Shown one piece after another: positions 24,711 to 37,230 of a stretch of DNA of 64,000 bases. Made by a program: the position numbers and the translations under genes. Location: the NCBI GenBank assembly GCA_030686995.1, contig CM060696.1, positions 109,054,949 to 109,118,948 on the forward strand, in the 5' to 3' direction. Each line of letters opens with the position of its first letter. Position 1 is the first letter of the stretch. The notes below the pieces were generated by a model. It was given only the letters and a program-made list of their open reading frames with translations. It had not been told where the DNA came from and did not search any database. Origin of the DNA: Artemisia argyi. Its lineage: Eukaryota > Streptophyta > Magnoliopsida > Asterales > Asteraceae.

Positions 24711-25802
24711 GTAACATTTTCACCTTCTATCTTCGATTATTTAATTCAATTCCGCTAAATTTAACCTAAATTGATATTTATACACCAATTACTTAAAATT
24801 TGTTACTTTTTTTAATTTGTGTTTTAATGAAACTGTGAAAACCTTAATTGTTAGGTTTAGGTTACTCTTTATTCTTCATCAATTTGGTTTTAAATCGATC
24901 TAATTTGACTTGATTCTAGGTTATTTCATTCATTCTTGTATCCATTTTTACGAGGTCTCGATTTCGCCTGCTTGTTTATTAATCTGTTTGGGAGAATCTG
25001 ATTTTGATGCCTGTTCATTATAGTGTTTGGGAGAATTTTTATACTGTGATTATTTACGGTCTCGACTTCGCAGTTTTGCATAATTGCTTATTATTCTGCA
25101 ATTTATGTTTAGTACTGTTTGGGAGAATGTGATTCTGAGGCTTTTGAAATTGAATTAAACCTCATTTATATGCTTCGGTTACTGATTGACGGCGTATGAT
25201 CGGTTTTTATGTTCTCTAGGAATGAATGTGAAACGAAAACTTGTGTTGCTTGAGAATCTAGGGCGTTTAGTTAGGGAAAGTTTCTGCATTTTTCATCTCT
25301 AGCTTGTTGGAAAACTTTAAAAATGTGCAAAACGTGCTCGATACGTATATAAATAGGATAACATGGTTCCAACTGATATCGTTTGTGCTACTTTTATAGA
25401 AACCAAATAAAAGAGCCAACATTTTTTTAGGTTCGTCACAATTTAAACACGATAAACTGCCCTAAATTTAGCAACTATATCATTATTATAGTGTTTTTTT
25501 GGGTCATCCTTATAATTAATTGCTAGGTTTTCTTAAACAATATTATTGAGCACTTGCAGATTAGCTAGTAACATACGAACAATAACCGTGAGCAAAAGCA
25601 TTCCTCTTTAGGAATATATTTAAACGCTTGTGAGATCCGTTAAGAATAAATGTGAGAAAAAGCGTCCATGAAGAAATTCCTAAAATTGCCCCATGTTTCC
25701 GCTACTAAACAGCCCTTAGGTTTATATGTTTACTTTATCTTTCTGGTATTTATGATCATCGGAGTTGAATTAATGATATCGTGACAGGTTGAGTTGATTT
25801 GG

Positions 25803-28800
25803 ATGGTTCAGCAGACGGATACTAAGTTTAGTGAATACGTTCTGGCAAATACGGAAACTGGTATTTCAAAGAACGATAAGAAGACAGCTTTGAGAGATTT
25901 GCAAAATGAGAATAGGAATATGGTGCCGAAATCAGATGGAAGCGCTCTTTTGAAAGATAATCGGAGTAGTGTTGAAGCGGTGAAGGTTTCAGGCGTTAAA
26001 CGACCGCATCCAGAGTCTACAATGAGAACGACACCTCAACAACAGACAACTACTGCTAGTAGTAGCGGGCCTCTTGTTTATGTCCGTAGGAAGACAGAAT
26101 CAGACCAACATAAAAACAACACCTGTAACAAAGCAAATGACGAACTTAAGAAATCACATAATCGCGACGAAAAGAATATTGAACAATGTCCGAAGAACGA
26201 TTCTACAGTATGTATTGACAAAGCTATACCTGAGCCGAAGACTTCTGAAGGCGTTTCGTCTACAACACCTTTAGCGACACTTGATACTGGGAAGTCGAAT
26301 ATCACATCACTTGTAGCTGATTCGAGTCGTCTTCAACTAGACAATGCAAAGGGATTAAGTTTGCAGCATTGGGGAGAACGTTTTGAACGATTGCAGAATC
26401 TTTTAAAGACTCTGGATCTGTCGAAGCAAGATGATTATTGCCAGAGTATGTGCTTCCATCTGGAATTTTATGTTTGTGTTTTTTTACCAGTATATTCTAA
26501 CACCCTTTATTGTTTAACCCCATTTGTCAGTGCTTCGGACCTTGTCCTCAGTTGGGCTTAGTAAAATTGCGGTTGAACTAGAAAAGAGATCAATTCAGCT
26601 TTCATTGGAAGAAGGTAATATTCAAATTTAGCCTTTATTCTTAACATTTGATACTCTTTCTTTGCTAGATTGCTTTATACTTCTCTGTGACATGAGATCT
26701 TTCTTAGGAGAATATGTTGTTTTAGTCATAGATGACCCTCTTGCACACGTAATTAGAAATACGCTAATCAAGTTATTAGTCTACATTTTTCCTTATTAAT
26801 CAAGATACCAACCTAAGATATGTGTTATTGATATATAGATTATTTAAGGAACATTCAACAATCTTTCCCAAGTAGGGCTGAGCAACGGGTCAAACCCGAT
26901 TGGAACCGACCAAACCCGTCCCGACCTGAAAACCGATTAAGGGTAAAACGTGAACCGAGAACCGAACCGAGTAAAACCGAGAACCGAACCGAATCCTGTT
27001 CGGGTCGGTTTAGCTAGCTCGAACCGAATAGATGTGTTTTGACCCGAACCAAACCGAACCGAGTAAAACTGAAATAATTATACAAAACCGAAAACTGAAA
27101 CGAATAAGGTCGGTTCGGTTCGGTTCGGTTTGGTTTTCGGTTGATTTTGCTCAGCCCTATTCCCAAGATTCACTTCAGATCTCTTACATGGATCTCACTT
27201 CAAATGTCTTCTCATACTGTACATACGAGTAAATTCTTAAGCTTTGCATGTTAGTGAGATATCATCAGTCTTACTCTTTACAGTATAGACGACAAGCACC
27301 TAAAACTTTTAGGCTAAAAGTGACCTTACTAGACAGTAGACATTGTCAACAATGTCTGAAATTTCATTCTCCTGAACAGTAAACATATCCTCCCGGATGC
27401 ATGGCTTGTCTCCATTGTAGAAATACGGTACTTAACATGAATTGCTAACTGCATACCAATTAGTATAAAGATGACACAAAGAGCATGATCCAAGGTATAG
27501 TACCAAGTTGACTAGTAGTATTGAAAACAGAAGCATGGTGTGTTATGTAGGCATCACATGGTGTATTATGTAATATCTGATGGAATACAAATGTCAGAAT
27601 GTTCAGGAGCCAAATCTGTGGCATTAGGTGATATGTCGATCTTTCTCTTTTCCTTTCTAGTAGTGTGATTTGAGCAAGGAAGTTATCTAGAAGCATAGTT
27701 AAGGCTCAAAAAAAGCCACTGAAGTTGCCTTGATTAGCACCTCTTTATGCGAAGGACAGATACATTAGGAGTAGGCCAATATCAACTCAAAGAGGAAACA
27801 GAAGCTTGACTTGAGGAGGGCATGATCAATCAAGATAAAGTAGATTACTAGATTAGGACAATAATACAGGTATCCTTTTGTGATCTAGATTAACCAACAG
27901 AGAAGTAATGATTTTTCTTGTCATCTAATTTGCTTAAATTTGGCACGAAAACCATTACATTTAGAAATGCAACCAAAGGTTTTTGAGGTTAACAAGAGAA
28001 ATGAACATAATAATACATAAGGTACTTGCCGTTTCAAAACATCTACGAGAACAGGACATAGTCTATCATCTGGTCTTTTAGAAATACGCTTAATTGAGGA
28101 CCTTGATGTCTTAATTGCGCCCCCTCAAATGATAAAGAGCCTAATTAGGAGTCAGCATTGTAGAGCCCACCTCCGGCGTTAGTTTATCTCTATACTAGTT
28201 CATTTTGTTGAGGGATGAAAATACCTAATGGTGATAAATACTTGTTTGTATCATCACCATGAATTGAGGTTTTAAAAGAACTTGTGTTTAGGTATTTTAC
28301 CAAAAGTCAACAATGATGTACAAAATTCGAGAACAGGATGGTGATGACACCCCCTAGATAGGTAAAACAGGCAATGAACACGAATGTGTTTACCCATTCA
28401 CAACATAAACTAGAAATAAACTCAGCCTAGTGGTTATGCAATCACAGGGGACTAATGACTTGCACATCAAGCATGCTAACATCAGCCTAAATGTAGAGGT
28501 CAAAGTTCCCCTAACATAGGAAGACGCTAGGAGTTATGCAATTTAGTCATGTTTTCACTTGAAGTATATTTTGAGGATCTCCAAGTCGTTAGTCTAATTT
28601 TCTCCTTGGATAGGTAATTTAAGTCCCCCCTCTCAATCATCCTTGAAAATCACTTATCATCAGTCAAGATAACCAAATCTAATCGTCTAACATTCTCTAT
28701 GTGAAAAGCAACACTATATAGTAATCAGCACTTGTCTTTCTAAATGCTTTGATAGAACTTAGAAAATCGAATCTGAGGAGTTTTATTAGGGCATACGAAG

Positions 28801-31187
28801 CAACAAATCTTAGAAACTTTTCTTTTGTATATGAAGCTAGAAGGGCAGAAGGCTGATCCATAAATACCCGCACCTCATCACAACCTAAGAAATGTGTTAC
28901 TGATAAATAAATGATTTAAGGAACATTCAATAATCTTTCCCAAGATTCACTTCAAATCTGTTACATATATCTCACTTCAAATGTCTTCTCATACCGTACG
29001 TGAATTCTTAAGCGTGCAAGTTAGTGAAATATCATCAGTTTTAAGCTTTACAGTATAGACTACTAGCACCTAAAAGTGACCTTGCTAGACTGTGTGAACA
29101 GTATCTGAAGTTTCATTTTCCTGAACAGTAGACATATCCTCATTGATGCATGGCTTGTCTCCCATTCAAGAAATATGAAACTAACATGACTTAGTTTACT
29201 GCATACCAATAAGTAGAAAGATGACACATTCGGCATGCTCCAAAATATTGTGCCAAGTTGACAATTAGTGTTGGCAACAGAAGCATGGTGTACAACAACA
29301 ACAACAATACCCAATCTCGCGGAGTGAGGTACGGGGGAGGTGAGGTGTAGACAGTCACACCCCTATTTGAGGGTAAAGGGACTGCAACAGAAGCATGGTG
29401 TGTTATGTAAGAAAGGCATAGTCATGGCGACAGATGGTGATGGAATACAAATGTCAGAATGTTCAGGAGCCATACCTGTAGCATTAGGTGATATCTTGAT
29501 CTTTCTTTTCTCTTGTTGTGATATGAGCAATTAAGTTCTCTAGAAGCATTATTCAGGCTCAAAAGAAAGCTACTGAAGTTGCCTTGATTGGCACCTCTTT
29601 ATGCGAAGGGCAGATACATCATGAGTAGGAGAATACCTTGACTTGAGGAGGGTATGATCAATCAAGATAAAATACCTTACCAGATTAGGACTATAATACA
29701 GGTATCCTTTTGTGATCTAGATTAACCAACAGAGAAGTAATGATCTTTCTTGTCATCTAATCTGCTAAAGTTTGGTACAGAAACCATTACATCTAGCAAA
29801 TGCAACCCAAGGTTTTTGAGGTTAATAAGAGAAGTGAACATAATACATGATAAAGTACTTACTCTTCAAAACATCTACGAGAACTGCTGAACTGGACATA
29901 GTCAACCATTTGGTCTTTTAAAACTTTTAGATCGGCAATTTTTTCACACCCTATACCACCTATCTCATAATATATCTCACAAATGTCTCCAACGAGACTT
30001 AAATACACAACCTCTTGGTTGGTAGGCAACTCACATACCACTAGGCCAAAGGCCTTGGGTGCTTAATTGAGTACCTTGCTGACCTAATTGTGTCCCCTCA
30101 AATGATAAAGAACCTAATTTTGAATCAAAATTGTGGAGCCCACCTCCAGCATAGGTTTACTAGTCCATTTTGTTAAGGGGTCAAAATGCCTAATTGTTCA
30201 TAAAAAAATGCCTAATTAAGATGGCGTGTGAAGTGATACTATGATTGGAGTATTCTTATTCCTGGGATAGTGGGATGTGACGTGAGCATGTGATTCAATA
30301 ATCCTTAGGTAGATGAATGGATAATGTTATTAATGTAGTGTTGAGTCCACTAGTAGCGAGTGTTAAGTGCGCTAGTAGCGTGAAAAGCAGAATCCTCATG
30401 GTTGAGATTGAGAGTACTATGTTGTGGTAAGGTTGTGTTCATTCGCTTATATCGTTAGAGAAGCTCTGCTAGTAATTTGCACCTTAGTAACCGGACATTG
30501 TCAACCACCAAATCTGTGATGTCATTTCATTTTGGCTTAGTGAAGGGGAGTTGGAGCATAAAGCTGGAGATCCCGTGTTCAGACCCGCGCATTTTGTTTG
30601 TTGTCTGTGGGCTAACGTGATTTACCTCTCCCAACCTCTCTTTCTTGGAATTCTGATGAGTGCTCATATGGACATACAAATATATATAAACTACACCCTA
30701 AGAAACAGTTGCAGAAATCAAACAAAAGAACAAGAAACTTGAGGGCCAAAACAAAGAAATTGAAAACAAAGAAATTGGATTTGGAAGAACCCAATTAGAT
30801 ATCTTTAGACCTTGCATCTTTCCTTGGATTGCTAGCACTTAACTTTAGAGGAGCCAAAATTTGGAATATTGGCACCTGAAGCCGGGTTCATAGTGCTCTG
30901 CTTGACGAACAGCGCTTTGGTTGTATTTAAAAGTGGTTTTTAGATTCAGATATAAATCTATATGGGTTTTAATTCAAATGCTAGCGATGTAGTTATTTTT
31001 TTATGTACACTGATAGAACTTGGTTTTCAGTTAACTATTGAGCATTATATGAATGTATTATGCATACTCTTAACCATAATGAACACTTAATTTTGATCTT
31101 GCAGCAAGAGAGGTCCAACGCGCAAAACTTGTGTATGTGCTCAATAATTTTCCCAGAAATGCTGTGGAACACAAGTCAATGAAGTGA
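25803..31187 (+). CDS. Conserved plant protein of unknown function, 269 residues
   Basis: Coding exons are 25803-26445, 26531-26614 and 31105-31187, with junctions A|GTATGT..CAG, AAG|GTAATA..GCAG and matching phases. The start is the ATG at 25803 (MVQQTDTKFSEY); the frame is open slightly further upstream, but only from a TTG. The N-terminal two thirds is polar and low in order (Ser, Thr, Lys, Asn) with the motif GPLVYVRRK. The C-terminal part is helical: HWGERFERLQNLLKTLD in the first coding exon, then LSSVGLSKIAVELEKRS encoded by the small second one. I recall unnamed plant proteins with the same order of motifs; I cannot assign a function. The last intron is 4.5 kb and holds a segmental duplication, a hAT MITE and SINEs. 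The reading frame is intact across all exons, so the gene is probably active. Confidence 0.8.
26805..28225. repeat. Intronic segmental duplication, copy 1
   Basis: This stretch is co-linear with 28880-30205, at roughly 80-85 percent identity by eye. Examples of the match are 'ggaacattcaacaatctttcc' with 'ggaacattcaataatctttcc' and the shared 'acatctacgagaac' near the ends. Only this copy carries the hAT MITE (26873-27159). Confidence 0.75.
26873..27159. mobile_element. hAT MITE with 8-bp target duplication
   Basis: The ends TAGGGCTGAGCAA and TTGCTCAGCCCTA are perfectly inverted. TTCCCAAG flanks the element at 26865-26872 and 27160-27167. The inside is built of CGGTT/AACCG words (a CGGTT array near 27110-27135). 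An 8-bp duplication assigns it to hAT. The frame at 27032-27232 is chance. Confidence 0.9.
28226..28879. other. Intronic spacer between the duplicated blocks
   Basis: No gene, element end or repeat was recognised in this stretch of the last intron. Confidence 0.45.
29292..29383 (+). mobile_element. Short SINE-like insertion with 18-bp target duplication
   Basis: GCAACAGAAGCATGGTGT occurs at 29274-29291 and again at 29384-29401, and the 92 bases between are absent from copy 1 of the duplication. The insert starts with ACA/ACAACA units and continues 'atacccaatctcgcgg', then 'ggtgaggtgtagacag'. I know this phrase from a SINE family scattered in many eudicots. A long perfect duplication supports target-primed retroposition. 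Confidence 0.75.
29921..30057 (-). mobile_element. tRNA-related SINE-like insertion
   Basis: On the minus strand it begins near CCAAGGCCTTTGGCCTAGTG. A possible polymerase III A box (TGGCCTAGTGGT) is followed by a degenerate B box (GAGGTTGTGTATTTAAG). It ends in 'gtgaaaaaattgccgat'. Copy 1 of the duplication lacks it. A clean target duplication is not visible. A truncated relative lies at 37709-37770. Confidence 0.55.
30206..31104. other. Last part of the 4.5-kb intron
   Basis: It is unique-looking AT-rich sequence ending in the acceptor TTGATCTTGCAG (31104). The overlapping frames at 30551-30794 on both strands are not supported. Confidence 0.5.
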
Positions 31188-31655
31188 AGCCCTTTTAGTT
31201 TTTAGGTCAATTGTGCATGTTAACCAATCGCCATTGTAATATTCTGGTTAGCTCTTTCTGATCAACACCAAAACCTACCTTACCAGACACACATGACTCG
31301 ACTAATCTTTCGTTTAAAGTTCTGTTTGTGTAGCTTCGCTAATGTTCTTTACTCCGTTAAATAATTGTAGATACAATTGTCAATAGTTACTATCTTTTTA
31401 TTTATTTTTTTATTTTCCAGAAATTATCCTTTCTTGTTTGTTACTTTGTTCTAGTCTTTCTTGTTCAATTTACCTTCAAATGTAAATAATTTTAACTTTT
31501 AGGGGGGTCATTGTAATTTTTACATCAGATAAAAAACATGAAGCGATAATTTAGGACCAATGTAATCACGTTCAGTAAAATAATTTTACCAAACTAAAAC
31601 AAATAACTGAAAATAACTGCCATAGTGTGTGTAACCGTTTCCACTAACCACCTCT

Positions 31656-31663
31656 CTATATAA
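31656..31663 (+). promoter_or_regulatory. TATA box of the C2H2 gene
   Basis: CTATATAA lies 62 bases before the ATG at 31725, the usual distance for a short plant leader. The leader itself is pyrimidine-rich. Confidence 0.65.
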
Positions 31664-31724
31664 CAACCCAATAACCCATTTCTTCAACTTTTTTCGTTTC
31701 TCCATTTGTGTGTTTGTTATAAAG

Positions 31725-32696
31725 ATGAACCAAGATATGATCATGGGTGGTACTGATAGCACTTCATCAGATATGCAACTCTGGCCGTCTTCTGCGGATG
31801 GTCACGAGATTTTCCGCTCGAGTGTCCACTTTTCTGACGTTCGTCCAATCACTACAATACATCCCACCCATCAACAGAATGTAAAAAAGAAACGAACAAA
31901 GATGATGAGGGTGCAGAACGAGAAGACTGTTGTTGGTGGTAGTTCGAGTTCAAGCAAGCCCAAGTATACAAAGAAACCAGACCCAAATGCTCCAAAGATC
32001 ACTACTCCCTGTACTGAATGCGGGAAGTTGTTTTGGTCATGGAAGGCCCTTTATGGTCACATGCGTTGCCACCCTGAGAGGACATGGCGTGGGATTAATC
32101 CGCCATCTAATGTGTACACTCCACCCCCGATGCTTACGGTGGCAGATCATGGTGGTGATTCAACTGTTGTGATGACTGATGAAGAGCGGTATGTAGCGTC
32201 GTGCTTGTTGATGCTGGCCAACGGTCCAACGCGAATAGGTGGTTATGAAGAGATGGGTCAACCGGGGGTTTTCGAGTGCACAAGTTGCAAGAAGGTGTTT
32301 GGGTCCCACCAGGCTTTAGGTGGTCACAGGGCGAGTCACAAGAATGTAAAGGGGTGTTTTGCAATAACGAGAAAGGAAGGAGAGTTGGAGAGTGATTCTG
32401 ATAGAAACTGTGAAGGAGAAAACATCAATACGATGATGACGATTACGGGTAGTAGTAGTGAACACAAGTGTAGTATTTGCTCAAAAGTGTTTTCAAGCGG
32501 GCAAGCGCTTGGTGGGCATAAGAGGTGCCACTGGGAGAAAGAAGATTCCGTCGTACAAGCTGCTTCAACATCAGTAGTCTCACAGGGTCGGTGTAATCTG
32601 GATTTGTTGTGTAGGTTGGAACTGAATGTGCCTGCACCTCGAGAAGATCATCCAAGTGGTTCAAATGTGGGTCTGGATTTAAGATTAGGACTTTGA
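31725..32696 (+). CDS. C2H2 zinc-finger repressor, three fingers plus EAR motif (ZAT/DAZ-like)
   Basis: This is an intronless gene of 323 residues. The ATG at 31725 is chosen because it follows the TATA box and leader; the open frame begins slightly earlier without an ATG. Finger 1 (96-116) is the divergent CTECGKLFWSWKALYGHMRC type followed by HPERTWRGINPP. Finger 2 (185-205) and finger 3 (249-269) carry the plant-specific QALGGH helix that contacts DNA. KKKRTK (54-59) is a likely nuclear signal. The protein ends LDLRLGL, an EAR repression motif, and LELNVP (298-303) may be a second. This architecture, with finger 1 before HPER and finger 3 followed by HWE, matches the group that includes Arabidopsis DAZ1/DAZ2 and ZAT proteins, which repress transcription through co-repressors. 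The precise orthologue is not assigned. Confidence 0.92.
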   Translation: MNQDMIMGGTDSTSSDMQLWPSSADGHEIFRSSVHFSDVRPITTIHPTHQQNVKKKRTKMMRVQNEKTVVGGSSSSSKPKYTKKPDPNAPKITTPCTECGKLFWSWKALYGHMRCHPERTWRGINPPSNVYTPPPMLTVADHGGDSTVVMTDEERYVASCLLMLANGPTRIGGYEEMGQPGVFECTSCKKVFGSHQALGGHRASHKNVKGCFAITRKEGELESDSDRNCEGENINTMMTITGSSSEHKCSICSKVFSSGQALGGHKRCHWEKEDSVVQAASTSVVSQGRCNLDLLCRLELNVPAPREDHPSGSNVGLDLRLGL

Positions 32697-35471
32697 TAAG
32701 AGTAATGTCATATTATCATGTATAACTAACTGTGTTAGTAGTATGCTACTGTTGGATACATATACTTGAAACTATTAATGGTATAGTACTGGTTTCAATA
32801 ATAATGATTAGTCCTGTTGGGCTTTGCTGAACCATGTCCAAGTGCGATAGGTTCATCTTCTGATAGGCATCCGTCCTTCGGCAAGAAGAGTTTGTCATAG
32901 AGTAGATAAGTCCATACTCCATAGTACACGAAACAACCCAGACAACAAAGTTATTCAATCTGCTTATAAAGATAGTTATTTCTTTTTCGGAATGCTGCGG
33001 AAATTACAGCATACTTTAACTCTTACATTCATATAAATTACACCCACTTTTATGAACTCAAATACTGGACTGTTAATGGTGTTTATGGTGCATGTTTAGA
33101 GTCACACGAAATGACCTCTTTATTAAGTTTACTAACTAATTAAGAAATTAGATAATATCCTTGATTTGACTTCTAGTTGTTGCTTTGAATGATAATCGAA
33201 GAATGATGCCATTGATATGATCATGAACCATAGTTTGAAAGCTTGTTCGACACTACTTGTACACCAAACGTAGTTGGTAATATCTTTCATTGTATTGACG
33301 TAGTCTAGAAAGAGTTACCAATATTTCATTGTTCCCTCTACTTGGTATGGTTCTCGCTGCCTCCTCTATCATTTTCCAACCGAAGTTTATCTTTCTCTTG
33401 CGTTGGACCAATATACATTGGCTATGCAAATGACATCCGGCTTGGTATGTTCACTCGTATTATAAGAAGGAATAAACATGTTCCTTCATGGAGAAACTCA
33501 TCTTTTGTTCAGAAGTTGTAGCTTGGGAAATTGAAATTTTGTATGACAAAACATGGTGTTAATGGTGTTTATGGTGCATGTTTAGGTCCAGGCCCATTCC
33601 ATGACGATTTCATGTATAAGAAACTATATCAGATGTTTTTTAAGCTTCTCTTATTTGCATTACACTTTTTGTTATGAGATTAACAATTACGTTAATACTA
33701 ACAACTCCTAATTACTTTACAACATTGGCCATTGCCAACATAACAAGTTGCAAATTGGTTAATCAGGCATAATAAATAAGCTGGTTGGAGTATCATATAA
33801 CACGGACGCGAGGGGTCAACATGAAAATTATTTATTTTAGGGGGTCGATATATACTGCACCGGAATATTTGTATTACAAATGACTAAAACCATATATAAA
33901 AGAGTATAAAATGTACATAGAGTCAAAAAATTTGAGGGAGGTCACAACCCCTCGGTCCCTTCTAAATTCCGTACATGATCATATTGAGACGATTACATAG
34001 TTCACTTATGAGACGACATTGGCCAAACCAGGCTTCCACTATCTTTACAACATTGGATTCTTTATATAGTGAGACAAAATTAGTTTCCAGCCAAAATGTT
34101 TTTGTTTAGTTTTCAAAAATGAAAGTACTATATTATTAGTTACTACTAGAATAAAAACAAAATAAATAGGAGTACCTAAATTTTTATATTAAAAAAAAAT
34201 ATATATATACTCGATGACCATATCCATCTTCTTCCGTGTAACAATTTGGTTTATTGGCATTCCTAGTAGTTGTTTAAATCCTCTTGCTCGTATATTTAAT
34301 TAGCTTGATTGTAATCAGATAGTGTAACACAAGACAGACTTATTGTATAATTAAAAATATCCAACTTGCTTTTGTTTCCCCCCATTTTTGAAACACCCTT
34401 TGGTTAAATAACATCATTAGGTAAGAAAAATGTGTAACACAAGACAGACTTATTGTGTTAAATATAAGTAATTAAATAAACACTTAACTATTGTATACAG
34501 TTCAACAAAACATCTATACATACCAGTTTTAGTATTTTTGTTTTTGTTTGTTCTATTTTTTTATATCTTTATTCATGCTTATATCATAAAGTTTTTAACA
34601 AATTCTTCATGTCTTCTATCTAATGATGTTTTTAGCCGTTTGATAATTGTATCATCCCTTAATATCAATTTTCATCTAAAAACAGAAATGAATAGTAATA
34701 CAGGGTATTTTGGTCTTTACACATCATGCATGGCTAATTATTTATTGCTCTACTTAGCTTTTTCGATCTCTTTAGTTTCAAATTTTATCTATTTTTTTTT
34801 CTAATTTTGTTTACTTCACACGAAAATATATACAACTAAAAAGAATATATTCACTCGATATAAACAATGTACATTACTAAAACTCGAAATAAATATAGAT
34901 TTCATCCCGATGCAACGCGCGAGTATTAAATACTACGTAACTCGTTATCAATTATTTATAAAAAGTGTACATGTTCAGATGTTCCTGGTTATTATACATG
35001 TACACATTTCGTCATAAACAAATAGAAAATTATTTATACGGTTGACAATAATAGTATAGTGCAATAATTTGTTTGAACAACTTGTTTCCTCTTGGGAGAA
35101 ATTATTGTTTACCTACATGACGCTCATCATATCAATAATAGAAGCTATTTTTATTAAACTTTAGAATTATTGTAGGATTTGACTTTCAAAACAGATTAAT
35201 GTTTGACATTTTAGTTAGATTAACATTTAACAAAGTTTGCCTTGGACGAAGTCAACTGCACATAACGTCTCGGCTACTTAAGTACGCGTGCGGCGTGCCC
35301 AATATGTTATATCGACTTATCCATTATTTGTAAATTACCACGGCCTAATTAAGCGAAATACAACGACTGAACGACATAGTATACACAAGAATGTTTGTTT
35401 TGAGTAAGTTGGAAGTTCATTGATGTTTGATTTTGATCAAATATGTTTAAAAGAGAATGAAATTTCATTTA
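32697..35471. other. Spacer with short direct repeats
   Basis: The 3' UTR of the C2H2 gene lies at its start. Two direct repeats stand out. One is 'gttaatggtgtttatggtgc' plus about seven more bases, at 33072 and 33559. The other is 'tgtaacacaagacagactta' plus a few more, at 34323 and 34432. No gene is recognised; the frames at 34538-34804 and 35420-35737 are unsupported. Confidence 0.5.
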
Positions 35472-35644
35472 GACAAAAGTTCAAAATACATTCATGTGGT
35501 TTGTCAAAATCCCGCTTTACATCATTTTTTTTTAGAACAAAATCATCCACCGTTAGTAAATTGACACAAATACATCCCTCAGTTAGTAATATCAGTTATT
35601 ATGGACTAACGATGCAAATGATTTTTCGTTATCTCCTAACAAGA

Positions 35645-35860
35645 GTTAAAATAGTTGCATCGTTAGTCCTCATTGAGTTAAAATATTTGCATCGTCAGTC
35701 CTCATTGACCATAGAGTTAAAATATTTGCATCGTTAGTCCTCATTAAGTTAAAATATTTGCATCGTTAGTCCTCATTGACTATAGAGTTAAAATATTTGC
35801 ATCGTTAGTCCTCATTGAGTTAAAATATTTGCATCATTAGTCTTCATTGACTATTCTTAC
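35645..35860. repeat. Minisatellite in the left arm (6 units)
   Basis: Units read AGTTAAAATATTTGCATCGT followed by TAGTCCTCATTG. They are 32 bp long, or 39 bp when ACTATAG is added, and the two lengths partly alternate. Six units are present. Confidence 0.85.
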
Positions 35861-36769
35861 GTTTTTATCCTTTTTCGTCCATTTTTCTTACATTTCGTCC
35901 GTTTTTATCCGTTTTTGCCCCCTTTTCTCATGTTTTTATCAGTTTTCATCCATTTTTCTCATGTTTTTATTCGTTTTTCTCACGTTTTTATCCGTGCTAA
36001 TACACTTTTATTCATTTTCGTCTATTATTCTACGTTTTCATCCGTTTTTCTTATATTTATCTTGTTTCATCCATTTTTATATATATAATATGTATGAAAA
36101 CGGATAAAAATATATGAAAATAGATAAAAACGTATGAAAACTTGACATTTGATAAAAATGTTTCTGAATCGATTTTAAATCACGATTGTGACCCCTTTCT
36201 GGTCCGAATCATCAAAAGTTAAAACACAAAAAGTGTCCGGACTAATGTTTTACATAGAGACGCGCAAAATTTTAACCTGGAATGGTGCCTGTTTACTACC
36301 AAAACTTAAGCGGTTATAAATTTGGTCAAAAACCGCTTAAGTTTTGGTAGTAAACAGCCAATATTTCAGGTTAAAATCTCACGGGTCTTGATGTAAAACA
36401 TTATTCCAGACAACTTTCGTGTTTTACACTTTTGATGATTCGGACAAGAAAGGGGTCAAAATCGTGATTTAAAATCCATTCAGAAACATTTTTATCAAAT
36501 GTTAAGTTTTCATACGTTTTTATCTATTTTCATATATTTTTATTCGTTTTCATACATATTATATATATATAAATGAATGAAACCAGATAAAATATAAGAA
36601 AAACATATGAAAACATAGAATAATAAATGAAAACGAATAAACTGTATGAGCAAGGATAAAAACGGATGACACGGATAAAAACATGAGAAAAATGGATGAA
36701 AATTATAAAAACATGAGAAAAACGGACGAAAACGGATAAAAACAGACGAAAAATGATAAAAACGTAAGA

Positions 36770-37050
36770 ATAGTTAATGAGGACTAACGATGCAAATATT
36801 TTAACTCAATGAAGACTAACAATGCAAATATTTTAACTGAATGAGGACTAACGATGCAAATATTTTAACTCTATAGTCAATGAGGACTAACGATGCAAAT
36901 ATTTTAACTTAATGAGGACTAACGATGCAAATATTTTAACTTAATGAGGACTAACGATGCAAATATTTTAACTATATAGTCAATGAGGACTAACGATGCA
37001 AATATTTTAACCCAATGATGACTAACGATGCAATTATTTTAACTCTTGTT
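36770..37050. repeat. Minisatellite in the right arm (8 units, inverted)
   Basis: This is the same unit as in the left arm in reverse complement (AATGAGGACTAACGATGCAA and so on), again with 32- and 39-bp forms. There are eight units against six on the left, so the arms have changed independently. Confidence 0.85.
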
Positions 37051-37230
37051 AAGAGATAACGGAAAATCATTTGTATCGTTAGTCCATAGTAACTGATATC
37101 ACTAACTTAGGGATGTATTTGTGGCAACTTTACTAACGGTGAATGATTTTGTTTCAAAAGAAAGAGAAAAATGTAAAGCGAGCTTTTGGCAAACTACAAG
37201 AATGTATTTTGGACTTTTTTCTTTCATTTA

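Larger units (their letters stand above)
28880..30205. repeat. Intronic segmental duplication, copy 2
   Basis: This is the direct copy of 26805-28225. It lacks the hAT MITE but carries two SINE-like insertions (29292-29383 and 29921-30057) that copy 1 lacks, so these insertions came after the duplication. Open frames here are shadows. Confidence 0.75.
35472..37221. mobile_element. Large fold-back element, Mutator-like (1750 bp)
   Basis: TTTCATTTA flanks the element at 35463-35471 and 37222-37230. The two halves are inverted copies along almost their whole length and meet near 36320, where a perfect inner palindrome (ACCAAAACTTAAGCGG and its complement) forms the apex. The 9-bp duplication and long arms indicate a Mutator-like element. 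No transposase is present. Each arm holds a minisatellite and a T-rich block of 'gtttttatccg' units. Confidence 0.88.
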
